Origin: an uncultured Collinsella sp.
GTDB lineage: Bacteria; Actinomycetota; Coriobacteriia; Coriobacteriales; Coriobacteriaceae
NCBI GenBank assembly: GCA_900547505.1
Contig: URGY01000031.1
Coordinates: forward strand, 1 to 13,554
DNA: 13,554 nucleotides
Direction of reading: 5' to 3'
Under the pieces are notes generated by a model. The model searched no databases. It was not told the origin of the DNA and saw nothing but the letters and a program-made list of their open reading frames with translations. The position numbers and the translations under genes are program-made. Position 1 is the first letter of the stretch, and the number at the start of each line of letters is the position of its first letter. Below, in pieces: positions 1 to 6,764 of the stretch.

Positions 1-48
1 TCTACACAAGGCTATTCGTCGGCAGCGTCAGATGTGTATAAGAGACAG
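1..48 (+). other. Untrimmed Illumina Nextera (i5 side) adapter, not genomic
   Basis: Positions 16-48 match the Nextera read-1 adapter, and 30-48 are the 19-bp Tn5 mosaic end (AGATGTGTATAAGAGACAG). Positions 1-7 match the tail of the P5 flow-cell oligo. The eight bases at 8-15 (AAGGCTAT) occupy the i5 index slot and, from memory, equal Nextera index S520. This is library-construction sequence. On the minus strand it adds the spurious peptide PVSYTHLTLPTNSLV to hypE. Confidence 0.98.
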
Positions 49-685
49 GCACGTCGGCAATCAGATGATTGAGCGGCGCAGCGTCGCTTTCGATGTTGCT
101 CGAAAACGCCAAGCCCTCGCGCTGGCTCATGATGGCGATGCCGTGGTCGCCTAGCGTACCCGATACTAGGATGGCGTCGCCGGGCCGACAGTTCGCACCG
201 CTGAGCGCTACGCCCGCGGGCACTTCGCCCACGCCGGCGGTATTGATGTAGACGCCGTCGGCACCGCCGCGCTCGACCACCTTGGTGTCGCCGGTGATTA
301 TGGACACGCCCGCCTCGCGCGCCGTTTCGGCCATGGTCTGCACAATCTGGCGCAGCTTGTCCATGGGATAGCCCTCTTCGAGGATAAAGCCGCACGACAG
401 GTAGCGCACGTTAGCGCCCGAGGTCGCGACGTCGTTGACGGTTCCGCATACGGCGAGGCGGCCGATATTGCCGCCGGGGAAGAACTGCGGCGTTACCACA
501 AAGCTGTCGGTCGACATGGCGATTCGCCCGCTTGCGGGCAGCGCGGCGACACCGGCATCGTTGCCTGCAAGCAGCTCGGGCGATCCAAAGGCATCCAGAA
601 AGACCTCATCGATAATGCGCTTCATCATCTGGCCGCCGGAGCCGTGGCCCAGCAGGACAGTGCTATCGGTGGCAGTACGGGACAT
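49..685 (-). CDS. hypE: HypE, hydrogenase maturation carbamoyl dehydratase, 3' end missing
   Basis: HypE takes the carbamoyl group from HypF onto its C-terminal cysteine and dehydrates it with ATP to a thiocyanate, the source of the CN ligands of [NiFe]-hydrogenase. It belongs to the PurM/AIR-synthase-like ATP-binding fold. Visible here are the N-terminal LLGHGSGG (11-18), STDSFVV (58-64), the FFPGGNIGRLAVCGTVNDVA region (68-87), TGDTKVVERG (131-140) and a Gly-rich LVSGTLGDHGIA (173-184). Only 212 genuine residues are present against a usual 330-350, so the C-terminal part with the acceptor cysteine is off the contig. The next 15 codons read from the sequence are adapter. ATG at 685 is preceded by GGAG about 8 bases upstream. 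The gap after hypD is 48 bases, and it is the last visible gene of the hyp operon. Confidence 0.95.
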
Positions 686-733
686 ATCGAAAACTCCAAT
701 CGTGGGTGATGCCGGTGTGCGGGTGCGTCCGGA

Positions 734-1846
734 CTAGTCGAGGTAGCGGTAGTACGCCGCGCAGCTGCCTTCGGAACTCACCATGCACGGGCCGACGGGG
801 TGCTCGGGCGTGCAGGTGCGGCCAAAGAGCGGGCAGCTGCTCGGCGTAATGGCCCCGCGAAGCACGTCGCCGCAGCGGCACCCGCGCGGCTCGACCGTCG
901 CCTCAACGGGCACGTCAAAGCGAGCGCGGGCATCAAAGCGCGAGAGCTCGGGGCGGATGGAAAGGCCCGAGTTGGCAATCGGCCCCAGCCCGCGCCATGT
1001 GGTATCGCACGGCTCAAATACCTGCTCGACCAGCTGGCGCGCTACGGGATTGCCGTCGGCATTGACGCCGCGACGGTAGGCGTTGTCAATCGCCGGCCTG
1101 TCCTCGACAACCATCTGGACCAGCATGCAGATGCCCTGCAGGATATCGACGGGCTCAAATCCCGTGACCACGCCCGGGGTATTGAATTCGTCGACCAAAA
1201 AGCCAAAGGGGGCCAAGCCCGTGATGGTGGCGACGTGGCCCGGCAGGATAAAGCCGTCGATGGCGGTCTCGGGGTCGTTGGCGATGGCGCGCAACGCCGG
1301 CGGCGTGGTCTTGTGGGCGCAATAGACCGAAAAGTTCAAAAGCCCACGCGCCTCGGCCTCCAAGATGGCGGCGGCGATGGTGGGCGTCGTAGTCTCAAAG
1401 CCCACGCCCATAAAAATGACCGGGCGATCAGGGTTTTGCTCGGCGATATCGAGTGCATCGAGCGGGGAGTAGACGATGCGAATATCGCGCCCCGCCGCCT
1501 TTTGCGCAGCGAGCGAGGTGGATGATCCGGGCACGCGCATCATGTCGCCAAAGGTGGTGATGATGGCGCCGTCTATGTTGGCGAGCGCGATTGCGTGGTC
1601 GATGTCGCGGTTGGCGGTGACGCAGACGGGGCAGCCCGGGCCGCTCAGCAGCTTGAGCCCGGCCGGCATAATGGAGCGAAAGCCATAGCGCCCGATGCTC
1701 ACGGTATGCGTGCCGCAGACTTCCATAAGGTTGATGGCGCGGTCGCCGACAAGCTCATGAATGCGTTCGATGAGCTCGCGAGCCAGCTTGGAATCGCGAA
1801 ATGCCGAAAAGTCGATACCGGAGCGCGCCGGCTGTCCGGCCGCCAC
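734..1846 (-). CDS. hypD: HypD, hydrogenase iron-cofactor assembly Fe-S protein
   Basis: HypD, with HypC, is the scaffold on which the Fe(CN)2CO unit of [NiFe]-hydrogenases is built in the cytoplasm. The 370-residue length is standard. The signature motifs are present: EVCGTH (Cys44-His47), GPGCPVCVT (Cys72 and Cys75), and a C-terminal cysteine-rich segment (Cys323, 325, 338, 345, 354, 362, including CPLFG) that houses the [4Fe-4S] cluster in this family. The start is GTG at 1846, whose first base is the last base of the hypC stop (TAGTG). A GAGG lies about 7 bases upstream inside the hypC end, so translation is probably coupled to hypC, which suits two proteins that act as a complex. No key residue appears missing. 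Confidence 0.96.
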   Translation of the reverse strand: MAAGQPARSGIDFSAFRDSKLARELIERIHELVGDRAINLMEVCGTHTVSIGRYGFRSIMPAGLKLLSGPGCPVCVTANRDIDHAIALANIDGAIITTFGDMMRVPGSSTSLAAQKAAGRDIRIVYSPLDALDIAEQNPDRPVIFMGVGFETTTPTIAAAILEAEARGLLNFSVYCAHKTTPPALRAIANDPETAIDGFILPGHVATITGLAPFGFLVDEFNTPGVVTGFEPVDILQGICMLVQMVVEDRPAIDNAYRRGVNADGNPVARQLVEQVFEPCDTTWRGLGPIANSGLSIRPELSRFDARARFDVPVEATVEPRGCRCGDVLRGAITPSSCPLFGRTCTPEHPVGPCMVSSEGSCAAYYRYLD

Positions 1847-2106
1847 TAGTATGCCTCGGCCGGGTTGCTGGCCAGTTGGTCTTCTTCGGCCAGTTCGGTC
1901 ATGGCATTAACGAGCTCGAGCGTTTCTTGCGCTTCCTGCTCGTCGACGATCTGGATGCCAAAGCCGGCGTGTACGAGAATATAGTCGCCTACCTGCGCCG
2001 TCGGCACGAGTTTCAGCGACACGGGGCGCTCGATGCCCATCATGTCGACGGTGGCCTTGAGGTCGTCGTCGCGTTTGACTACTTTGCCGGGAACGGCAAG
2101 GCACAT
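1846..2106 (-). CDS. hypC: HypC/HybG-type hydrogenase maturation chaperone
   Basis: HypC is a small chaperone that binds iron with HypD and then delivers the Fe(CN)2CO group to the hydrogenase large-subunit precursor. The 86-residue protein begins MCLAVPGKV, the family signature. Cys2, exposed once Met1 is removed, is the essential ligand/contact residue. The centre (VGDYILVHAGFGIQIVDEQEA, about residues 39-59) is the usual HypC beta-barrel segment and the C-terminus is a charged helix. ATG at 2106 follows an AAGGGGAA ribosome site. It overlaps hypD by one base and lies 134 bases after hypF, so it is probably in the same transcript, though a separate promoter in that gap cannot be excluded. 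Confidence 0.96.
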   Translation of the reverse strand: MCLAVPGKVVKRDDDLKATVDMMGIERPVSLKLVPTAQVGDYILVHAGFGIQIVDEQEAQETLELVNAMTELAEEDQLASNPAEAY

Positions 2107-2240
2107 ATTGTTCCCCTTTTATACGCTTTGCGCTGGATGGGCGCTTAATAATCCATCAGTTGATGGTAGCGCTCGCGGGGTTCGCGGGCAAACGCGTTAC
2201 GCCTGTGAGACGGCTGGGCGCGGCGGCGTGCGAGGGCGAG
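2107..2240 (-). other. hypF-hypC intergenic region with a small palindrome
   Basis: This 134-base gap is the only long spacer inside the hyp gene run. It contains a perfect interrupted palindrome CCATCA-GT-TGATGG at 2153-2166, about 40 bases upstream of the hypC ribosome site. Neither a convincing -35/-10 pair nor a T-tailed terminator is visible. TATAAA near 2117-2122 is too close to the Shine-Dalgarno to serve as an ordinary -10. Confidence 0.4.
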
Positions 2241-4712
2241 CTACTGTGATGCAATCTGCGCGAGGCGAGCGCGTGCGACTGCCGCCTGACCGTAGGCGAT
2301 GCAGCCGTCGTTAACGGGCACGGTTTGGGGGACGAGGACAGTAAGGCCTGCGCTTTTGAGCTCGCGGGTGAGGAGTTGAAGCAGAAGTCGGTTCATGAAC
2401 ACGCCGCCCGAGAGCGCGACGGTGTCGATGCCCTCGTGCGCGCAGATATCGCTGGCGATGCGCGCCGAGGAGCGCGCGACGGCGACATGGAAGTCGAGTG
2501 CGAGCCTGTCGGCGGGCGCTCCGGCTTCAGTTCCTCCCAAAAGTGTCTCAAAGAGTGCTTTCTGATCCAGAACATGGGGGCCGTTCAGCCACGATGGGCC
2601 AGATGCGAAATGGCCGGCGTTGTCGTCGGGAAAATGGGCGATTTCGTTGTCGAGCGCGCGCCAGGCGGCAGCCTCAAGCTCGATGGCGGGTTCGCCCTCG
2701 TAGGTTGCCTTGTCGCAGATGCCCAGAATTGCTGCCGCGGCATCAAAGAGACGCCCCATGCTGCTGGTACGCGGGCTGTTGATGCCGCGCTCGATCATGG
2801 TGGCTGTCACGCTGCGCGTTTGCTCGCCGAGGCTGTCCAAAAGCCGAGCGGCACCTGGGTGCTCGAGCAGGCCGAGCTCACTGAGCAGGGCAAAGGCGTT
2901 GCGGCAGGCGTCGCGCACGGAGGCCGCCCCGCCGGGGAGCGCCCAGGTGCGCAAATGCGCGGCGCGCTCAAAGCCGCCAAGGCTGGCAACAAGAAACTCG
3001 CCGCCCCAAATGGTCCCATCGGTGCCGGCGCCGGTGCCGTCAAAGGCGATGCCAAGGACACGCGCGTCGGTTGTAAGCTGGCCCGCGGCGATGGCTTCGG
3101 CCATTACGCTCGCGATATGCGCATGATGGTGCTGCACCTCGACGAGCGGCAGATTGCATTTTCGCGCCTGCTCGCGCGCCCACTGGCCCGATAGATAGCT
3201 GGGGTGTAAATCGCAGGCCAAGGCGGCGGGCGCCAAATCAAAGAGATCTTCCAAGCGCGTGCGCGCAGCGTTCCAGGCATCGAAGGTCCCGCCGTTTTCA
3301 ACATCGCCGATATGCTGCGACACAAAACAGGTTGCCTCGCCGTTCGTCCCTTCACGCGTGAGCGCAATCGTGGCCTTTTGTTGTGGCCCGCAGGCGAGCA
3401 CGCAGGACGGAGCGCGGTCGAGCGCCGGCAACGGCAGCGGCTGGGGTGCATATCCGCGAGCGCGGCGCACGGGCATAACGGCGCCGTCGACCACGCGCAC
3501 TACAGAGTCGTCGTAGCGCGAGAGGATCGCGCGGTCGTTACCGAGCAACGCGTCGGCGATGCCGGCAGCAACGAGGTGTTCCCAGGCAAGGTCGTCGTCG
3601 GTCTCGATGGGTTCTTCGCTCAGGTTTCCGCTGGTCATGACGAGCGCGTGCATACCGCAGACTTCTGCCGCGGCAAGCAACAGATGCTGAAGCGGGGTAT
3701 AGGGGAGCATGACGCCGAGCTCGGGCAGGTCGTGCGCGACAGATGGCGCGAGGGCGAGGATGTCGGGGGAACCGTCGTTGTCCTCGCTAACAGTGCGCCG
3801 GCGCAGCAGCACGATGGGGCGGATACTGCCAGCGAGCAGATCGCGTTCAGCATCGTCGATATGACACAGGCGCCCGGCATCGGCAAGACTGCGTACCATG
3901 ACGGCAAGTGGTTTGTTGCTGCGGCGTTTGCGACGGCGCAACTCGGCCACCGCCTGCTCGTTGGCAGCATCACAGGCTAGATGGAATCCGCCCAGGCCCT
4001 TGATGGCGACGACGCCACCGCTGGCCAGCAGCTCAACGTAGCGCTCGATGATGGCGTCGCTGGCCTCGCGTGTGGTGCCGACGGCCGGTGTCGCGGACGA
4101 ATTCCCGCACGCATCGCCGTTCACAGCCTCACGCCACGTAATATGCGGCCCGCAATCAAAGCAGGCATCGGGCTGCGCGTGAAAACGCCGGTCGAGCGGA
4201 TTGGCATACTCCGCGGCACACTCGGGGCACATGGGAAAACGGTCCATCGAGGTAGCCGCTCGATCGTAAGGCAGCGAGCGGATGATGGTAAAGCGCGGTC
4301 CGCAGTTAGTGCAGTTGATAAAGGGGTAGTGATAGCGTCGGTCGGCGGGATCGAACAACTCGCGCAGGCAATCGTCACAGGTGGCGATATCGGGCGAGAC
4401 AAGTGTGGTGTGCGCGGTCTGGTCCTGCGACGCCACAATGTGAAAGCCCTGCTCATCGGCAGTGCTCCAACCGCCAGGCTCCAAATCCGCAATATCGACT
4501 CGCTCAACGCGAGCCGCTGCGGGCGCATGCTCAGAAAGCGCAGCGACAAATCCGTCAACCGCCTCGGCACAAGCGTGCGCCTCGATATGCACGCCGTCGC
4601 CCGCATTGAGCACCCATCCGCAAATGCCATGCGCCATGGCCTCGCGATACACAAACGGCCGCATGCCGACGCCCTGCACAATGCCCGTTACATGGATATG
4701 CGCATGCCGCAT
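2241..4712 (-). CDS. hypF: HypF carbamoyltransferase for hydrogenase cyanide ligand synthesis
   Basis: HypF uses carbamoyl phosphate and ATP to carbamoylate the C-terminal cysteine of HypE. The 823-residue protein shows the full family architecture: an N-terminal acylphosphatase domain (1-95, with GIVQGVGMRPFVYRE at 10-24); a zinc-finger-like region with four CxxC pairs (112-115, 134-137, 162-165, 184-187); a YrdC-like nucleotide-binding domain (about 215-425, with SGNLSEEPI at 361-369); and a C-terminal Kae1-like carbamoyltransferase domain (about 437-823, with HHHAH at 528-532, AFDGTGAGTDGTIWGGEF at 556-573 and LSGGVFMNR at 767-775). The ATG at 4712 is chosen because GGAGG sits about 6 bases upstream and the protein then begins MRHAHIHVTG, as HypF proteins do. 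A start 63 bases further upstream would run into nikR. The gap from the nikR stop is 29 bases. Confidence 0.97.
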   Translation of the reverse strand: MRHAHIHVTGIVQGVGMRPFVYREAMAHGICGWVLNAGDGVHIEAHACAEAVDGFVAALSEHAPAAARVERVDIADLEPGGWSTADEQGFHIVASQDQTAHTTLVSPDIATCDDCLRELFDPADRRYHYPFINCTNCGPRFTIIRSLPYDRAATSMDRFPMCPECAAEYANPLDRRFHAQPDACFDCGPHITWREAVNGDACGNSSATPAVGTTREASDAIIERYVELLASGGVVAIKGLGGFHLACDAANEQAVAELRRRKRRSNKPLAVMVRSLADAGRLCHIDDAERDLLAGSIRPIVLLRRRTVSEDNDGSPDILALAPSVAHDLPELGVMLPYTPLQHLLLAAAEVCGMHALVMTSGNLSEEPIETDDDLAWEHLVAAGIADALLGNDRAILSRYDDSVVRVVDGAVMPVRRARGYAPQPLPLPALDRAPSCVLACGPQQKATIALTREGTNGEATCFVSQHIGDVENGGTFDAWNAARTRLEDLFDLAPAALACDLHPSYLSGQWAREQARKCNLPLVEVQHHHAHIASVMAEAIAAGQLTTDARVLGIAFDGTGAGTDGTIWGGEFLVASLGGFERAAHLRTWALPGGAASVRDACRNAFALLSELGLLEHPGAARLLDSLGEQTRSVTATMIERGINSPRTSSMGRLFDAAAAILGICDKATYEGEPAIELEAAAWRALDNEIAHFPDDNAGHFASGPSWLNGPHVLDQKALFETLLGGTEAGAPADRLALDFHVAVARSSARIASDICAHEGIDTVALSGGVFMNRLLLQLLTRELKSAGLTVLVPQTVPVNDGCIAYGQAAVARARLAQIASQ

Positions 4713-4741
4713 GCGACCCTCCTTCGTTGAAATGTGTGCTG

Positions 4742-5254
4742 TTACAGCCTCAGGCTCTGCTTGGTGGCGGCGCACGTGAGCTCGCCGTGCTTAACGCCGC
4801 GCAGGCCCAGCAGGCGGTCGGCTAGTTCGTAGACACGCTCGCCGCGACCCTTGAGCGCCAGAATCTCCAAGCAGTTGTGGTGGTCCAGATGCACGTGCAT
4901 GGTCGATACGATCTCGTCGGTGTAGTCGTGCTGCACTTCGTCCAGACGGCGCGTCAGGTCGCCGGTGTGATGGTCGTAGATCATGGTGAGCGACCCGATA
5001 ACCTGCTCGTCGGGCGTGCGCATCTGCTCTTTGGCGATCGAGGCGCGAATCAGGTCGCGCACGGCCTCGGAGCGGTTGGCCACGTCGCCGCGGCGCGCGA
5101 TCTGTTCGTCAAAACGGCGCAGCAAGTCGTCCGGTGCGGTAACCGAAAAGCGGACCAGCTCGGAGCCGGAGCCACTACAGTGGCAGCCCGCGTCACCGTC
5201 CGCCCCGTGCGGATGCTCGTGCTCGTACCCGCTGCCATGCTCGTGTTCGGCCAC
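4742..5254 (-). CDS. nikR: NikR-family nickel-responsive regulator with His/Cys-rich N-terminal extension
   Basis: NikR is a tetrameric ribbon-helix-helix DNA-binding protein that represses or activates nickel uptake and nickel-enzyme genes when it binds Ni(II). Residues 32-75 form the ribbon-helix-helix domain (ELVRFSVTAPDDLLRRFDEQ onward). Residues 85-165 form the ACT-like regulatory domain. The four nickel ligands of E. coli NikR (His76, His87, His89, Cys95) correspond by identical spacing to His109, His120, His122 and Cys128 within HVHLDHHNCLE. The first ~30 residues are an extra segment with six histidines (4, 6, 12, 14, 16, 25) and CHC at 24-26, absent from E. coli NikR. It explains the 170-residue length against about 130-140. 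The start is GTG at 5254, the first possible start after an in-frame TGA and one base after the TAA of the upstream 82-residue gene. The ribosome site is poor, suggesting coupled translation. Confidence 0.93.
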   Translation of the reverse strand: MAEHEHGSGYEHEHPHGADGDAGCHCSGSGSELVRFSVTAPDDLLRRFDEQIARRGDVANRSEAVRDLIRASIAKEQMRTPDEQVIGSLTMIYDHHTGDLTRRLDEVQHDYTDEIVSTMHVHLDHHNCLEILALKGRGERVYELADRLLGLRGVKHGELTCAATKQSLRL

Positions 5255-5255
5255 C

Positions 5256-5504
5256 TTACACCAGCTTCACGGAGCCGACGGAGTTGTGGTCGGCCTCGAT
5301 GGCCTCTTCGTAGCCCTCGAGTGCGTCGTGGGCCTCGTGCAGCGCGGCCATGGCTGCCTCGAGCTTGGCGCCGATGCGCTCCATGTCAAAATTCTCGGTC
5401 GCATGCAGCAGCTGATGGCTCCACTCATGAGCGAGCTCGATGGTGTCGTCGACCTGTTTGACGCTCATGGCAAGCTGGCTCATGTTCATTCCAACATCAT
5501 GCAT
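5256..5504 (-). CDS. Uncharacterised 82-residue His-bearing helical protein upstream of nikR
   Basis: I do not recognise a family. The protein is acidic and looks almost wholly helical, with no signal peptide, membrane segment or cysteine. One helix carries His26, His30 and His34 at i, i+4, i+8 spacing, all on one face, and later helices carry His56, His59 and His73. Such an arrangement could bind a metal ion, but this is inference. ATG at 5504 has an AAGGAG ribosome site 7 bases upstream, a better site than many in this window, so the gene is very probably real. Its TAA lies one base before the GTG of nikR, and it is the first gene of the nikR-hypFCDE run. A role in nickel handling or as a NikR partner is plausible from context only. 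Confidence 0.75.
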   Translation of the reverse strand: MHDVGMNMSQLAMSVKQVDDTIELAHEWSHQLLHATENFDMERIGAKLEAAMAALHEAHDALEGYEEAIEADHNSVGSVKLV

Positions 5505-5574
5505 GGAAAATCTCCTTTTGTATGGGGCAGTTCAGTGGTTCAGATTTTACTACGCCCGCTCTGCGCGCAGCTGC
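5505..5574 (-). promoter_or_regulatory. Probable promoter/leader of the nikR-hyp operon
   Basis: A strong terminator ends upstream transcription at 5575-5615, so the operon promoter should lie in these 70 bases. On the minus strand a TAAAAT (inside GTAGTAAAATCT) is the best -10 candidate, about 40 bases before the Shine-Dalgarno. No good -35 is visible. Overlapping palindromes CTGCGCGCAG (5561-5570) and GCAGCTGC (5567-5574) lie about where a -35 would be and could be an operator. I do not see an E. coli-type NikR site (GTATGA-N16-TCATAC). Confidence 0.35.
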
Positions 5575-5615
5575 ATAAGAAAACGGGTACGAGTCTGTGC
5601 GACCCGCACCCGTTC
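5575..5615 (-). terminator. Rho-independent terminator downstream of trx
   Basis: Read on the minus strand, ACGGGTGCGGGTC (13 bases) pairs with GACTCGTACCCGT around a GCACA loop. All 13 positions pair, two of them as G:U, and A:U pairs extend the base. It is followed at once by TTTTCTT. On the plus strand the G:U pairs become mismatches and no T run follows, so it acts on minus-strand transcripts. It separates trx from the nikR-hyp operon. Confidence 0.88.
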
Positions 5616-5725
5616 ACTGGGGGCTGTTTGTGATTACCATACTATCCGTGGTTGCACTCGGTGCATCCAGAAGTCCGGCGAGCGGTGCAAAAGCGCTCAT
5701 AGACGGCGGGTAAGTAACAAGCGTA
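5616..5725. other. Spacer between trx and its terminator
   Basis: About 110 bases lie between the trx stop and the terminator hairpin, unusually long for a terminator trailer. The minus strand holds an open frame of 28 codons (5700-5614, beginning MSAFAPLAG) without a ribosome site, overlapping the hairpin. A near-repeated TGCACCG occurs twice. I see no recognisable RNA gene. Confidence 0.4.
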
Positions 5726-6046
5726 TTACAGGTGCTTCTCCAGCAGCGCCTGCAGCCTCGCCTTGGGTAGAGCGCCAACCGAGCGGTCAATCTCCTCGCC
5801 GTTCTTAAACACAATCAGCGTGGGGATGCTCATGACGCCATACTTCATGGCCAGGTCCTGGTTGTCGTCGACGTTGCATTTGGCAACGGCAAGCTTGCCC
5901 GCCAGCTCATCGGCAACCTCGTCAACGATGGGCGAGAGGGATCGACAGGGCCCGCACCACGGTGCCCAAAAATCGACCAGCACGGGCAAGCTGTCGTTAA
6001 CGATGGAATCGAAGTTCTCGGGGGTAATCTGATTAATGTCAGCCAT
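5726..6046 (-). CDS. trxA: Thioredoxin
   Basis: This is a cytoplasmic thiol-disulfide oxidoreductase that reduces protein disulfides, normally recycled by thioredoxin reductase. The 106-residue length is typical of TrxA. The active site WCGPC lies at 30-34 within VDFWAPWCGPC, the cis-proline loop is SIPT with Pro75, and the LIVFKNGEEIDRSVGA strand-turn segment (77-92) is classic. ATG at 6046 has GGAGG five bases upstream, and the protein then starts MADINQITPENF, as thioredoxins do. An upstream in-frame ATG at 6130 would add 28 unrelated residues and is rejected. It stands alone, divergent from the gene at 6183, with its own terminator. No thioredoxin reductase is adjacent. Confidence 0.96.
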   Translation of the reverse strand: MADINQITPENFDSIVNDSLPVLVDFWAPWCGPCRSLSPIVDEVADELAGKLAVAKCNVDDNQDLAMKYGVMSIPTLIVFKNGEEIDRSVGALPKARLQALLEKHL

Positions 6047-6100
6047 GGTGACCTCCATAATGCGACGCGGCTCGGCCGCGTAAAACTCAGTACGACCGTG

Positions 6101-6106
6101 CTTATA
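6101..6106 (-). promoter_or_regulatory. Candidate -10 of the trx promoter
   Basis: On the minus strand TATAAG lies about 45 bases upstream of the trx GGAGG, a suitable distance for a -10. No convincing -35 is seen 16-18 bases further up, where the arm of the inverted repeat 6111-6141 lies. Confidence 0.3.
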
Positions 6107-6110
6107 CCCA

Positions 6111-6141
6111 GCCGCCCGCAAAGCAACCACTCGCGGGCGGC
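6111..6141. repeat. 9-bp inverted repeat between divergent trx and 6183 promoters
   Basis: GCCGCCCGC at 6111-6119 is the exact reverse complement of GCGGGCGGC at 6133-6141, with a 13-base loop. On the plus strand it is followed by TCTTTTATAT, so it resembles a weak terminator. It also lies between the two candidate -10 boxes, where an operator controlling both genes would be expected. Either reading is inference. Confidence 0.5.
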
Positions 6142-6148
6142 TCTTTTA

Positions 6149-6154
6149 TATAAT
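6149..6154 (+). promoter_or_regulatory. Candidate -10 (TATAAT) for the gene at 6183
   Basis: A perfect TATAAT occurs 20 bases before the GGAGAG ribosome site (6175-6180) of the gene starting at 6183. No -35 match is visible at the usual spacing, where the loop of the inverted repeat 6111-6141 sits. Confidence 0.45.
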
Positions 6155-6182
6155 GGTGGGCACGCAAACGATTGGAGAGCGC

Positions 6183-6758
6183 ATGCCCACGTCACAAAGC
6201 CAGAAAAAAGAAGCCATCGCCCAGACGACCGAGCAGGAGCTCGCATCGCTCGCGGTCCGTGGCGTGCGTATCGTGGGCAACGCGTGCTCGCCGATCGTGC
6301 TGGTCAAAGGCGATTTGGACGAGGCCGAGCGTTCGGGTGGCGAGCTTGCCGCCGGCCCGGATGGCGCGGCGTTGCGCAAGGCGCTTGGGGCCATCGGCTA
6401 CGCGCCCGAGGATTTTTGCGTGCTGGCAAGCGTCGCCGGCGTGGGTGACGGAGCGGTCGCGGTGGGCGAGACTCTGCCGTGCGAGCTGTTCCGCGAGGCG
6501 CTTGAGGCCTTGGACCCCGAGGCGGTGCTACTGCTCGACAACAACGCGGCTGATGCCATGCGCGAGACCTATGCCGATATGCTCGTGGCGATCGATGACT
6601 TCGACACCGCCATGCTCAAGCCCGGCCTGATCGCTCACGTGCAGGGCCGCCGCGTGCTCGCGCTCGACGGCTTTGAGGCGGCGCTCACTGACAAAGCCGC
6701 CAAGCAGCGCATGTGGGCATACATTAAGCAGCTGACCCCGGCGGCCGCTCCGCTGTAG
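6183..6758 (+). CDS. Hypothetical protein, possible degenerate uracil-DNA-glycosylase-like fold
   Basis: The gene encodes 191 residues. I do not recognise an orthologue, but the layout resembles family 4/phage-type uracil-DNA glycosylases. IVLVKGDLDEAERSGGELAAG followed by GAALRKALGAIGYAPEDFCV (38-80) sits where those enzymes have the GEAPG...G.PFVG.AG..L...L..IGL.R.. segment. The C-terminal LDGFEAALTDKAAKQRMWAYIKQL (161-184) parallels HPS.LLR.P..K...W.DLK.L. If so, the catalytic positions are lost (VKGDLD for GEAPG, DGF for HPS), and only Cys35, 79 and 100 are present, too few for the usual four-cysteine Fe-S cluster. It may therefore be a non-catalytic relative. ATG at 6183 is preferred over an in-frame ATG at 6153 because GGAGAG lies just upstream of it. 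It is divergent from trx and convergent with the histidine kinase gene. Confidence 0.8.
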   Translation: MPTSQSQKKEAIAQTTEQELASLAVRGVRIVGNACSPIVLVKGDLDEAERSGGELAAGPDGAALRKALGAIGYAPEDFCVLASVAGVGDGAVAVGETLPCELFREALEALDPEAVLLLDNNAADAMRETYADMLVAIDDFDTAMLKPGLIAHVQGRRVLALDGFEAALTDKAAKQRMWAYIKQLTPAAAPL

Positions 6759-6764
6759 CGGATT

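Noticed and set aside
4713..4775. HypF starting 21 codons earlier at 4775
   Set aside because: It would overlap nikR, lacks a ribosome site, and HypF proteins begin near the acylphosphatase domain. ATG 4712 has GGAGG upstream.
5614..5700. 28-codon open frame as a small protein gene
   Set aside because: No ribosome site, and the end overlaps the terminator stem. Kept only as a note in the trailer description.
6047..6130. N-terminal extension of thioredoxin from 6130
   Set aside because: The extra 28 residues are unlike any thioredoxin and cover the promoter region. ATG 6046 has GGAGG.
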